From Hydra vulgaris (lineage: Eukaryota > Cnidaria > Hydrozoa > Anthoathecata > Hydridae): 64,000 nucleotides of DNA. Location: positions 40,692,501 to 40,756,500 of the forward strand of contig NC_088931.1 of NCBI RefSeq assembly GCF_038396675.1, given 5' to 3'. This document shows, piece after piece, positions 1 to 10,830 of the stretch; positions within the stretch are counted from its first letter, which is position 1, and each line of letters opens with the position of its first letter. Made by a program: the position numbers and the translations under genes. The notes below the pieces were generated by a model. That model ran no database searches, had not been told where the DNA came from, and was given only the letters and a program-made list of their open reading frames with translations.

Positions 1-447
1 CTTGATGATATCAAAAAAAAAACATTATTCTAAATTTTATGATTTTTCACAAAACATAAGAATTTTGATCTGCAAGTGTATGGATTTCTATATATGGATA
101 ACGGGGTACAGGCCCCACTTTTTTGTAGTGGAATCTTGCAATACATTTTGCACTACCTTTCAGACTAGCTAAAGCTATGAAAATTTCTGTATTTATATAG
201 TGTCGATAAACGAGCTTTTCAAAATTAAAAAAAGGCCCAAGACACTAGGGGAGGGGGCTGGGGGCATGTGCTCCACTTTTTTGAGCAGAATCTTGAGATG
301 AATTTTTCACTATCTTCCAGACAAGCTGCAGCTCTGAAACTTTCAGCATTTGTGTAGTCCCCATGAACATGCGTTAAAATTGTTTCAGGTCAGACGACCA
401 GATAGTCCATGGGGCTGAGGCACCTGGGACTATGCCCCACTTTTTTT
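1..447 (+). repeat. Left terminal inverted repeat of the 4.7-kb transposon
   Basis: Matches the reverse complement of 4230-4679 along nearly its whole length, with scattered substitutions and small indels. Short ORFs across it are composition artefacts. Confidence 0.85.
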
Positions 448-1075
448 CTCAAAAAAAATTTTTTTTTTTTAAACTTATTTAAGATAACTTTAAAACTATT
501 GTCTTCGAATTTTTTTTTTAGATTTTCATTTTTAACAACGTTAAACATTTCTTTGATAAAATTGCTTCCCAAATTTTTGTTATTTATATTTGTTCCATTT
601 GGTTTTGATCATTCTATGTTCAATAATCTTTCTTAAAATGTTGTAAGAAACTTAATGTTTATAAGAATTTTGATTTGCATGTATAAGATTAAAAACAGTC
701 TAAAGTAATGATTTTAACAGAATTTTATTTTGTATAATTTAAAATTTGAATTAAAAAAGAATAATATATTTTTCAAATTCTAAAATGGTAACAGCAAGTT
801 GTTAACAGAAACAAAAAACATCCAGTCATTACACTTGTATAGAAGAAATTTGTTACCTATTAAAGTCATCATTAACATTTTTAACATTAACAAATTGAGT
901 ATAATTAAACTTTGTGGAAAGGAAACTTTCTTTTTGTCAAAGTAAGATAAAAGAAATCAATCACTGTTTAGTTTTGTATTACCATGGTGATTGCTTAAGT
1001 TGCTTTCATTAAATTAATTACTATTGGTTTCTCATTTTTAATTAATCTCAAATTGTTTTTAGTGTTACAGTAAGA

Positions 1076-4000
1076 ATGGATTCATGTGATTTTGGAAAAA
1101 AGTTAAATGATACTTGTCATAAACTAAGTTATTGTAGAAAGATTGATTTAAAGCAATTTGATTGCTATAGAGAAGATGCTAGAGAAGAATTTATTTGGAG
1201 ATCTAGAATAACAGATGATAAAATTTTAACAATCTACCTTCATCATGAAAAGATTTTTGATACACACTTTGAAAAGAAGCACACAAAATGTTGTAATTTA
1301 TTGGACAAGCATAAATCAAAAAGAAAAGCAATTAAAGGTAAATATTGTTAAAAGAAAAGGCACTAAAATTCGCAGAAGCATTAGGAGAGTTGGATTTTAA
1401 AGCATCTGATTGTTGGTTTCATAATTGGAAAGAAAGGTCAGTTAAATTTTGTCAAATCTTGTTCAATTTTAATATAAACAAATAACATGTATCTGTTTTT
1501 ATTTAATTTATTTAGTTTTTTAAACGTGTAATTAAAATTCAAGTATTCTGTTCCTATTTTTAGGTCAGCAATTTTATTTAAGTCGGGCAATTTTATTTAT
1601 TTTCAACCCTTTTCTTGATATCTCGAACTCTCGATATCTCGAACTTTTTTTCCGGTCCCTTTAGTGTTCGAGATATCGAGAGTCGACTGTAGTTTATAAA
1701 AGTTTGAAAAAAAGCTGATCTGGTTATGCATTATATATTGTAATAAGTACAAATAATTTTCATATTGATAGGTAATTACTAAAATAAAATTGTTCTTTTT
1801 ATTTCAGGGAGTCATGTAATAACATTAGACATGGCAAAACAATTGAGAATTAATTTTCCAAATGTTGTGCCTGGATATCAACTTTGTCAGAGCTGCTTTG
1901 ATGCTATAATCAGTAAATTTCATGAACAAGATAATTGTGAACTTTAAGAATCTATTTCATGTGGTACTTCTGAAAAGTCACGAGATGCATTAAATGTTAG
2001 TTTGGAAACAATAGGTGTATCCCCCATAAAACTTCATGGCATTCCAAAGCATCAGTGGTAATCTGTTGCTAAAAGTAAAGTTATAAAAACAATGTCAAAG
2101 TATGAAGAGCATATTTCAAAAGTATATAATGTTAGGGATGAAGAACTGAAACATAAAATTCCTCATATGAAAATTATTGACAAAAGTAAACGCGATGATC
2201 TAGACAAACTAACAGCAGAAATAAAAGAAAAGTTAATTGATTCTGACCAAAAAACTAAAATTCAGTTGTTAACATTTACACCCGAGTCTTGGTCAAGAAA
2301 TTTTGCTGCAAGATATTTCAACGTCACTATATACCAAATTAAAGAAGCGCGCAAACTAAAGAAAATAAGTGGGATTTTTTCAGTTCCAGGCACTAAGAAA
2401 GGAAAAATATTTTCAGAAATAACATTAAATAGAGTTAACAATGTATACCATGATGACGAATTTACTAGACAGATGCCTGGTAAAAAAGATTATGTAAGTA
2501 TTGGTAGAAAACAACACGTGCAAAATCGCCTTATTTTATGTAATCTTAAAGAACTTTATGCTTCTTTTAAAACTAAATATCCTCAAGAAGTTATTGGATT
2601 TTCTAAGTTTTGCAGTTTAAGACCAAAATGGTGTATAACTATTGGAGCATCAGGCACTCATTCTGTTTGTGTATGTACCCTCCATCAAAATGCAATACTC
2701 TTGACCAATGCTATATAAAATACAAAATAAAATGTACTTACAAAGATCTGATGACAAAAGTTGTTTGTGATGTAACAAGTAACGAGTGCATGGTTCATTG
2801 ATGTCTGAACTGTCCAGGTATAGTTTCTTTAAAGAAGTTTCTGGATGCACAACTAATTGACAATGACGAGGAAGTGTCATTCAATCAGGGGCAGAAAACA
2901 GACAGAACAACATTGATCAACAACAATGGCAACAACAATGGCAGACAACAACAATGGAAGAATACAAATTGATGTTATCAGAGGCAATAAATAAGTTAAC
3001 AGCTCATTCTTACATTGCAAAATGTCAAGCAAGATACCTAAAGCAACAAAAGGAAAATTTAGCAAAAGACTGTCATATTGTCTTAGGTGACTTTGCAGAA
3101 AACTTTGCTTTTGTGATTCAAGATGAAATCCAAAGTTACAATTGGTGCAAAAGTCAATGCACATTGCACCCCGTTGCCCTCTATTTATTAAACGAAAATG
3201 ACTAACTTGAAGAAAAATCGTTTTGCTTCATGTCAGAAAATAATGAGCATGACACTGGTTTTGTGTATGAAGTTCAAACACAAATAGTTAACTATTTAAA
3301 AGAATATCATCCTAAAATTTCAAAGATTCTTTATTTTTCTGATGGTTGTGCTGCACAGTATAAAAATCACAAAAACCTTTACAATATCTGTCTCCATAAA
3401 AATGATTTTGACATTGATGCAGAGTGAACATTTTTTGCTACAAGTCATGGTAAGTCACCATGTGATGGTATTGGTGGCACTGTAAAACGATTAACTACAA
3501 AAGCAAGTCTATAAAGGCCCATAAATGACCAAATAATGAATTGTAACAAAATGTTTGACTACTGTACTAACAATATTAAAGGGATTATTTTTTTCAAGAT
3601 TGAAAAAGAAAGACTGACAGAATTGCGCACAACTTTGAAAACATGTTTTGAGCTAAGTAGAACAATTCCTGGAACTAGCAGCTATCATCAATTTAAACCA
3701 GAATCTATAAATACTATTAGCTTTAAACAAACAAGTGAAGATGTTCATATGACAGGCATTTTTTCTTTTTCTGGTATTCAAAGTTCTCAAAATGATCAGC
3801 AAATTAACATTGATGCCTTGAAATTGGGTGAATTCATTATGTATAAATATGATGTGTTTGATTGGATTGATATGATCAATGAAATTGATAATATAGAGCA
3901 AGATGTTATGGTAATGTTTATGCACCCGCACAGTCCTTTTAATAAACTTTTTTGGCCATCTAGAGTAGATGAGTGTTGGATGCCAATTACCAACATAACT

Positions 4001-4087
4001 TGTATAATTGATGCACCTGTAATAAAAAATGGACGTTTTTATACTTTGATCGTCGATGCATCTAAGCTAACCTTAACATTATCTTGA
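1076..4087 (+). pseudogene. Two-exon transposase pseudogene inside the long-TIR element
   Basis: Exon 1 runs from ATG 1076 to 1337 and ends AAAG|GTAAAT; exon 2 starts at 1808 after TATTTCAG, and the join is in phase (87 codons plus one base, then GG). Exon 1 has paired cysteines (HTKCCNLLDKHK), probably zinc-binding. Exon 2 contains SLRPKWCITIGASGTHSVCVC, LGDFAEN, FSDGCAAQYKN and, in another frame, FFATSHGKSPCDGIGGTVKR, all of which recur in a transposon-encoded family of cnidarians and insects. The Asp residues of DFAEN and FSDG are plausible DDE-type catalytic positions (inference). At least six lesions break it: stops near 1946 and 2059, frame changes near 2700, 2880 and 3205, and a stop at 3427. 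The C-terminal 183 codons (3536-4087) are open. I recognise the family but cannot give a firm superfamily name. Confidence 0.8.
1351..1691 (+). mobile_element. Tigger (pogo/Tc5-like) 3' fragment nested in the transposase intron
   Basis: Bases 1351-1437 encode KALKFAEALGELDFKASDCW, which matches the CENP-B/Tc5-type helix-turn-helix of Tigger transposases. At 1612-1689 is a Tigger-like end, GATATCGAGAGTCGACTG, followed by TA (1690-1691), the target duplication typical of the Tc1/mariner group. This end folds on itself: CTCGATATCTCGAAC near 1630 pairs with GTTCGAGATATCGAG near 1666. The catalytic region is missing, so this is an internally deleted copy. It lies wholly inside the intron of the surrounding transposase gene. 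Confidence 0.7.
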
Positions 4088-4229
4088 CTTTCTTTTTTTT
4101 GTATTTTATTTTGTAAATAATGAAGTAAAACGGAACAAGTATAAAGCAATAAAAATTTTTGAATACAATATTTTCAAAGTTATCTTAAATTTAAGACATT
4201 TATGTGTTTAAAAAAAAAAAAAAAATTTT

Positions 4230-4679
4230 TTTATGAGAGTGGGGCATGGTCCCAGGTGCCCCAGCCCCATGGACCATCTGGTCGTCTGATCTGAAACAAT
4301 TTTAACGCATGTTCATCAGGACTACACAAATGCTGAAAGTTTCAGAGCTGCAGCTTGTCTGGAAGATAGTGAAAAATTCATCTAAAGATTCTGCTCAAAA
4401 TAGTGGGGCACATGCCCCCAGCCCCCTCCCCTAGTTTCTTGGGCTCTTTTTTAATTTTGCTCGTTTATCGACACTATATAAATACAGAAATTTTCACAGC
4501 TCTAGCTAGTCTGAAAAGTAGTGCAAAATGTATTGCAAGATTCCGCTACAAAAAAATGGGGCCTGTGCCCCGTTATCCATATATGGAAATCCATATACTT
4601 GCAGATCAAAATTCTTATGTTTTGTGAAAAATCATAAAATTTAGAATAATGTGTAAAAAATTTTTTTTTGATATCAAGG
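4230..4679 (-). repeat. Right terminal inverted repeat of the 4.7-kb transposon
   Basis: Inverted copy of 1-447. The outer tip ends at about 4679, just before GCCACGTGGG, which is flanking DNA. Confidence 0.85.
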
Positions 4680-4756
4680 CCACGTGGGTTTTTGAGCATC
4701 AAAATCAGGTATATAAACAATTGCCTAAATTTATTTAAATTGATAATTACAGGTAC

Positions 4757-4934
4757 TTTTTTTTTTTTTATGGTGCCCCAAGAAGTCTTGTCACAGAACA
4801 CCGCGGAAGTGCATTTAACCGGGAAGTTCACGCCTCCTTCCTTACCGTGACGCGAAAATTTGTCTATAGCTCGTTTCGAACCTGGATCTCCTGCTTATAA
4901 AGCAAGCGCTCTAACCACTGCGCCACGGCTGCAC
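4757..4934 (-). mobile_element. tRNA-derived SINE, copy 1 (type A)
   Basis: Read on -, it starts GCCGTGGCGCAGTGGTTAG (A box), then TTATAAGCAGG in the anticodon arm and GGTTCGAAACGAGC (B box), followed by an unrelated body (GTCACGGTAAGGAAGGAGGC) and CTTGGGGCACC, ending in poly(A) (poly(T) at 4757-4769 on +). It has an internal RNA polymerase III promoter but no CCA-ready acceptor stem, so it is a SINE, not a tRNA gene. Copies with the same layout occur at 26971 and 52412. Confidence 0.88.
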
Positions 4935-5531
4935 ATGCACTTAAAAATATTTTTTTATAATATTGATTATTTCATCGGATTCTTCAACCCTGAAAATAGC
5001 CATGTACAAAATTTAAGTCAAAATATCAAATATTTTTAAAGCTATGTGACTTAGAACCTTTAAACAAAGGTCATAATTCTGAGAGGACGAGGGGCCTGGC
5101 CAAGATCAGTTGAAAGTAAAATGATCATATTTCAGGATCCTCTTGGAGCTAGAAGCTAATACTTTCAAGAGTTTCTTGTTTTACTAAATACTCTCAACTG
5201 TATAAAAATCAGCAAAATCTGAGATGTATGGTCACATTTTTGAAATTTTCTGGCTCAATTGACATGGAATTACCCTATACTCTAAATACATAAAAAAGCA
5301 ATATATTATATTATTATGTGATATAAAGCTTTTTAAAAATGTAATAATATGATTGGACTGAGCAAAAAACATGTATTATTGATTTAATATATAATAAATG
5401 TTTTTTTTACATTGATACTTTATAAATGTAATATTAGTACTTATATCACAAAATCATTGTATAGAAAAATCACATAAATTTTTTAATAATAATTATTATT
5501 GGCTTATAAAAACGAATATTTAATATCCTTC
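4935..5531. other. AT-rich spacer, no gene seen
   Basis: No coding potential beyond chance ORFs on either strand. A GAGGACGAGGGGCCTGG block near 5080 is richer in G/C and may be old transposon sequence, but nothing identifiable remains. Confidence 0.5.
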
Positions 5532-5573
5532 AGTACCCCCCGCCCCCTCCCCGCTTCCCGCCCTCCCTCATCT
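5532..5573 (-). other. G-rich tract on the minus strand (G-quadruplex candidate)
   Basis: The + strand is almost purely C and T. The - strand has successive runs GGG, GGG, GGGG, GGGGG and GGGGGG separated by 1-4 bases, satisfying the usual four-run G-quadruplex pattern. It is a strong compositional outlier here. It directly abuts the 3' end of the mariner remnant at 5579-5858. Confidence 0.6.
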
Positions 5574-5578
5574 GCTAG

Positions 5579-5858
5579 TTAAAATAAATTCAGCTCAGTC
5601 AGCTTCTCAACACGTTGTCTTTTGAAAACCTTTAAATTCAAAGATTTAACAATTCTACAAACAGATGAATGTGCGCCTCCCACTACCAATTCGTCTATCG
5701 GCAACACCTGTCTGTCGAATACATTGTAATACACATTGATTTATTGATTGAATACTCCAATTTTTATTTGCAAAGAATTTACAAACGCGAATTGCACCCC
5801 AGTGCTTTTCTAGATAAATAGCATCAACTGCAACCAAATCTTGTTTGCTTTTTCGCAT
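5579..5858 (-). pseudogene. Mariner-family transposase, N-terminal remnant
   Basis: From ATG at 5858 on -, the reading is MRKSKQDLVAVDAIYLEK, then KHWGAIRVCKFFANKNWS, then RQTGVADRRIGSGRR: the paired helix-turn-helix DNA-binding part of mariner/IS630-type transposases. The frame closes at 5655. In a second frame the sequence continues HSSVCRIVKSLNLKVFKRQR and VEKLTEL, the next conserved block, before a stop at 5579. The stretch normally between them is deleted and the catalytic DDE/D domain is absent, so it cannot act. A mariner-like terminal repeat about 180 bp upstream (6037-6063) supports the identification. Confidence 0.8.
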
Positions 5859-6036
5859 GTTATTCTTAAGTGCAATAAACCATTCAAATATAACATTAAT
5901 CTTAAATACAATACCATCATTACCATAGCATAAACACCTATATGATGCAACACAGTGTGTAACACTAAAATCTAGCAAAAAGGAACAAAAAATAACATTT
6001 CTAACATTTTTGCAATTTAAAAAAACTTCTAAAAAT

Positions 6037-6063
6037 ACAGTGCCACTTTTTCTGGCACACCCT
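6037..6063 (-). repeat. Mariner terminal inverted repeat (5' end)
   Basis: On - it reads CAGGGTGTGCCAGAAAAAGT, closely resembling mariner-type ends, with TA just outside (TATATA at 6062 onward). It lies upstream of the start of the transposase remnant, as expected for one end of the same element. The opposite end was not found beyond 5579. Confidence 0.7.
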
Positions 6064-6524
6064 GTATATATACATACATATATATTAGGGCAGGTCGAAT
6101 TACAACTTTTTTTCGATTTCAGTGTTTGGCATTATGGAGATAATTTCTAAACAGTCCAAAAACACATCCTGGAAAATTTTATGAAATTAAAATAGTTTCT
6201 TCATGAGCGATTTTAGCTTTGAAGTTGGGTCCTAAGGCTTTCCGCGCAACATTTACTGCGGCATTGTATTATAAATTCACGACCCAACTAATTTATATTT
6301 ATTTTAACTATTTAATGAAAAACCTATCAAAATAAAATAAATAAAAAGCAAAAGGACTGACAGTTACTTAGAAATAAAGAAAAACAAAATAAAGTACTCT
6401 AAGTCAAAAAAAATATATTTTTTTTCTAAGTTAGATATTCATACTTTAACAAAATTCTTTTGTAAATTCTGGTCCGGATTTTATAAAAAAAACGCAAATT
6501 TAAAATGTTGAAAATTTGTTTAAT
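6064..6524. other. Probable non-coding transposon end, unassigned
   Basis: TTAGGGCAGGTCGAATTAC at 6087 looks like the tip of a DNA transposon, but no inverted partner was found near 9600, the other side of the neighbouring transposase gene. A ~35-bp stretch near 6293-6328 (TTTTAACTATTTAATGAAAA) recurs inside the hAT MITE at 6590-6620. No gene. Confidence 0.35.
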
Positions 6525-6532
6525 GGTTATAT

Positions 6533-6644
6533 CAGGGGTCTAAAACTGTAATCCTGCGGCTCTTTTTTTAAAATTATTTAATGAATATTTATTTTAACTA
6601 TTTAATGAAAAACCTCTCAACCTTAAATAGATTGCCGACGCCTG
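6533..6644 (+). mobile_element. hAT-type MITE, 112 bp, with perfect 8-bp target duplication
   Basis: The element begins CAGGGGTC and ends GACGCCTG, an imperfect terminal inverted repeat of hAT type. It is flanked on both sides by GGTTATAT (6525-6532 and 6645-6652), a perfect 8-bp duplication, the hAT signature. It has no coding capacity. The intact duplication suggests a fairly recent insertion. Confidence 0.85.
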
Positions 6645-6652
6645 GGTTATAT

Positions 6653-6921
6653 AATAGAATATTTGTAAAATAGAAAACTATCTTAATTATTTCAGATAAG
6701 TTAAATTTATCCAATAAGTTAAATTTTAATAACGATTATTAAAAACCTTTGAAATAACTGTCAAAATTTTAAATTATATAAAAGATTCCATAAAAAAAAT
6801 TGCATTCAGATCTTTTTATTTATTAAGAACCACGCGAGGTAATGACTAACTCAAAAATTATTATACATTTTTATTAAAGTTTAATTTTACATGTACAAGT
6901 AGCAATAAATTAGTTTTTAAA
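6653..6921. other. AT-rich spacer downstream of the transposase-like gene
   Basis: Nothing recognisable; probably the 3' untranslated and flanking sequence of the - strand gene that ends at 6922. Confidence 0.4.
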
Positions 6922-9584
6922 TTAACAAAAAATATCATCATATGTCTCACCGTAATAACGTTTAGACATAAAACTCTTTCTATGCTTTTTGCTTAGAATT
7001 TTTGCTAAAATATGCTTATGACGTGCTTCCTTTCCAAAAACAGTACGAGAAGCCATGGAAACAATTTGTACAGATCTCTTAACACTCTGTGAATGTGAAG
7101 GAAGACCTGGGAGGTCAACTTTTTCTCCAGATAATAACTTTCCTACTATCTCTTCATCAGTAATATCTTGAGTTGTTGCTGGTTCATCTATGTCTTCATC
7201 AAAAATGTTTATGAGCTCATACCATATATGAGCATCAATGTTAATTTCTGGAATTTTATTAATTCTGTTTATAACTTGGCCATCTTTTTTACGATTTCTA
7301 ATATCAAGTAATCTCTGCATTGCTATTGATCTTATATATATTTCCTCTGACTTTAACATTGATTACAAAATATTCTCAGGAAGTAGGCAAAAAGTATTGA
7401 ACCTTAAGTTTGCTAAGCAAATATCTTGCACCTCTTTTCCTTGGAGCTTGATTTGGTTAATCATAAAGTATATAATTGATGGAGCTTCGTGTAACTTATT
7501 GCTCTTTTGATGGAGGAACCATGTAGGAACATAGACTTGGACAATATAGGTTACCAAAATAATTAATTTAGAATCAGGAACTAGTACTCGGACATATAAA
7601 GACATCAACCGTATTGCCAATGTTAACCAACGAGAATGATTAAGGGGACCAATTTTCCAACTTGAATATTTAACACTCATATTTCCAGTGGCAATTGCAA
7701 TGCAATATTCATATAAAAGCCTCTGGTCACTACTTAAATCATCTAAAATTTCTTTTTCTAAAACAATAATTGGAGACTTAATAACACCAAAATTAACAAC
7801 TAAATTAAGCTCATTATTGATATTTGCCATTTTACCTAAAGGTCCAGCAAAATGGTTTGGTGAATTAGTTACTCCATCAATTTTTTTAAACAAAGATCTA
7901 AAGGGAAGCTCATTTTGATGAAGATTGCAGCCTATAGTCTGAAGTTTTCGTCCTAGTTTTTTCTCTAACTCCACAACCATTCCTGCTTTATGACCTGTGT
8001 TTGTGGAAGTATTGTCTGCCAAAACTGCTTTTGGAGTGTTTAAAGAATCATACTCTTCAAGAACTTCGTATAGGCACTGAGCTTGCTTTTTTCCTGTTGC
8101 TCCAACAAGAGGTAAAACTTTGTGAGTAAGATACTCCCCACTGTAAAGGTTAGGGAGAAGTTCTTTAGTCACAGTCATGTGATGTTCTTTCTCTGTTGAT
8201 CTCTTTAACACAACCTCACCATCTTCTCTTTTTATTTCTCTTATAACTAAAGTTTCATTATCAATTTTACCATCAACACCAAGGCAAACAAACTCTCTGT
8301 TATTTTCAAAGGATTTTAAGTCTGACAATACTTTAACTGACTTTTTTTGTCTGTCTATTTTGGATTTGTCTAAAACTAAACTTGATATAATTGCTGGATC
8401 ATTAAACAGTCCTGATAGATCGAGCAAAAGAGCATTTCCTAATGCAGCTCCAATCGAACTTCCTATATCGTTTCTGATCAACTCAATAGCAAACTTTGGA
8501 AACTTCCAAAGATTGTAAATTCCTGATGGACTTCTTGCAGGCTCCCATATCTAAAAGAAAAGTTATAAAGTTAATTAACAAAAAAATTTTATATAAAAAA
8601 GTGATATGTTAAAAAGAAAGTAAATTTAAAAAATGTAACAATGAACTAAATTTCGATTTATTAGTTAATTACCTCACTTGAGCTAGAAATAACAGATTCT
8701 GAATCAGATTCTGATAATACTATTTCTGGAAGTAAATTAAATGTTTCTTGTTGTAATGATTGTTCCATATTTTTATGTTCAGTTTTATGTTTCTTTAAAG
8801 ATCCTTTTCTAGACATTTCACAATCAACTGAGCCAAGTTGAAATGATCCTTTAGGACCTGACTTATCTCTCTGGTTTTTTAAAATAACCTTTCTTCTACA
8901 GGAACCTAAATATTATTTGATAATATTGAGAAATTGCATATGAATTTCATTGTATTAAACTTTATCACTCTAGTAATATACTTGTGTTCATTTTATTTAA
9001 AAAAAACTTTTATTTTATTTATCTATTATTAAAAAATAACATAGTACTTTTTTATCTGGACTACATGTGCATAAAATATGAGTATTAGGACAATTATTTT
9101 GACTACATTTGATATTTTTATCATTACAAAGTACAACTTTAAGGTCACATATGCAGGAACTGATATCAAAAAGCCTATCCAATTTTTTAGAAGTGTTTTT
9201 TTCTGTTAATACTTGGCATTTTCTTCGGTTAATTAACCTGGATATGTTTAGAAGTACTCCAACTTTTTTTTCGACACAATATGTGGACATTAATGGTAGC
9301 CGAGTGTTAACTTTTTTCCAAATCATGATTACTTTTTCAGCTATCAGTTTTAGAATTACGCTAAAGCAATAACTTGGATAAGTATTGTTAAGAAAATAAA
9401 AATCTTGAATAATCTGTCTGTTTGTGGGTGGTTCTGTATTTGGAAGAGGGTTAGGACTTCCACCAAACTTGCTTTTTGTGCAATTTCGTGTTTTACGCTT
9501 GTTTGAAAACATTATTTTTCGTCCACAAAACTTTCTTTTTCCAACACAATTATAACATTTGTTTACTTTGCGTAAGTGCGGCAA
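6922..9584 (-). pseudogene. Three-exon transposase-like gene with one in-frame stop
   Basis: Exon 1 (9584 to about 9048) has a cysteine cluster (CYNCVGKRKFCGRK), a conserved block (NRQIIQDFYFLNN), KLDRLFDISSC and a second cysteine group (CSQNNCPNTHILCTC). Exon 2 (about 8905-8673) is basic then Ser/Glu-rich. Exon 3 (8550-6922) is the long RNase H-like part: CLGVDGKID, KAVLADNTSTNTGHKAG, TIGCNLHQNELPFR and GPLNHSRWLTLAIRLM. The exon 2/3 junction is clean and in phase (GTAATT donor at 8672, TTTTAG acceptor before 8550). The exon 1/2 frame is unresolved. One TAA (7363-7365) interrupts exon 3 after LLPENIL; the frame then stays open for 145 more codons. The first codon visible is TTG, so a true ATG may lie upstream or be lost. 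The family is transposon-derived and repeated in cnidarian genomes; I cannot name the superfamily. It is the best preserved transposase in the window. Confidence 0.7.
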
Positions 9585-9756
9585 TCTTTAATTTGTATAA
9601 AAATGTAAGTGATAAAGATGGCGTTGCAAAAAAATTTTTAATTAAATATACTAATATTTAAAATCATTTTAGCTCAACTTAAACTTCATTAAAACAAAAA
9701 AAATTTTACCAAGCACATTTTTTTCACCTATTAATCAAATCTCTTGTATACAGTCG
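9585..9756. other. AT-rich spacer
   Basis: Sequence between two minus-strand transposase pseudogenes; no recognisable element end. Confidence 0.35.
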
Positions 9757-10830
9757 ATTAATGGTTGGCACGGAATGCCAACTGTTAGCCAACTATAGCC
9801 AATACTGGATCCGTCAGTTGGACCAACTAAAGCGTGTTTACTGGGTAGCTTCTTCATCGATAAAATCATTTATACAAAATAAAGAACATTCGGAGCTTAA
9901 GAAAAAGAATCGAGAAAAGCTACTAAGTTTTTCGTTATAGAAATGCTTTAATGCGTCCATAATAGATTTATTCAGGGGTTGCAGTTTGTGTTTAGTATGG
10001 GGCGGTAAAAACTGCTCCTAACAGATACAACTACACCTAAATTCTTAGTGTGGGTATGATGAAGGTCTATAATGAGTAGGACGTGATTTTATTAGCATTG
10101 GGCAAGCTGTTTCTGTGAAATGACAAAACCAAGCTGTAAATATGTCTATCTGATTCCACCCTGACAGGTGGTAGTCGAATACGAATCCTAATAAAGCAAC
10201 CATTCTGAGGCTAGACATTAGCATTCTATCTAGGAAAAATCATAAACGATTATTGATGTGTTGACTGAACGTTACAAAAGCCAGTCTCATCCACATTGAA
10301 AATGTGCGCTGTCAAAACAGTGTGAGTGTCCAATAATGTTTCCAATAGATTAAAAACATCTCATCTTCATTTTTTTGTTCATTCGTATTGAAAATGGCTT
10401 TAACTACTGCTGTATCTATAAGTTTCCTAGCACTTATTTCGCCTGCGTGACGTCTTAAAAATTGTCTCACCGATATTTATCAGCTGTTTCAGGTAAAATT
10501 GAAAATGGACAAGGAAGATTATTCTGCTTTGCAAGTTGAAATGCAATGTGCCTCGTGTCTTGTCAGGTTAACCCAAATAAGGTTTTATCCATAACAAGAA
10601 GATATTGTCTTCTCAAGAGCTTCACTCAAACAGATGTTTGTCCTTATTCGCTCCTCTTAACATCACCAATTTTTTTTCTTCTGCTCACAGTATCAAAACA
10701 AAGTTTTCGGAAAAACTGGAAATCTTTTTAATGCTGCTAGAAACCCAATATTTTTATTAATTACGATATTTACTGCTTGCTGCATACTTTCCTGGTCCTA
10801 CTAATGTTCTTTGATATTTTTCTTTGGCAT
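9757..10830 (-). pseudogene. Pogo/Tigger transposase pseudogene
   Basis: Read on -, the conserved blocks come in family order but in shifting frames: an HTH_psq-like start near 10830 (ESMQQAVNIVINKNIGF), LVMDKTLFGLTRQDTRHIAF, a CENP-B-type helix (FLRRHAGEISARK), the first catalytic block IFNVDETGFCNVQ near 10300, and the last block LPPHTKHKLQPLNKSIMDAL near 9980. Many stops and frameshifts make it clearly dead. A TA followed by CAGTCGATTAATGG near 9757 may be its 3' terminal repeat. The order HTH, DET, HK.QPL identifies a DDE_1 (pogo/Tigger/CENP-B) transposase. Confidence 0.75.

Larger units (their letters stand above)
1..4679 (+). mobile_element. Long-TIR DNA transposon, about 4.7 kb
   Basis: Bases 1-447 and 4230-4679 are inverted copies of each other (about 450 bp, high identity), enclosing a decayed transposase gene. 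The right tip reads inward as CCTTGATATCAAAAA; the left tip has the same sequence with a 3-base GAT duplication and may begin just before the window, so a target duplication cannot be checked. The inverted repeats contain short G/C-rich blocks such as GGGGCATG, unusual in this AT-rich DNA. A Tigger fragment sits in its intron. The superfamily was not assigned from memory; long TIRs with a spliced transposase describe the class only loosely. Confidence 0.85.
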
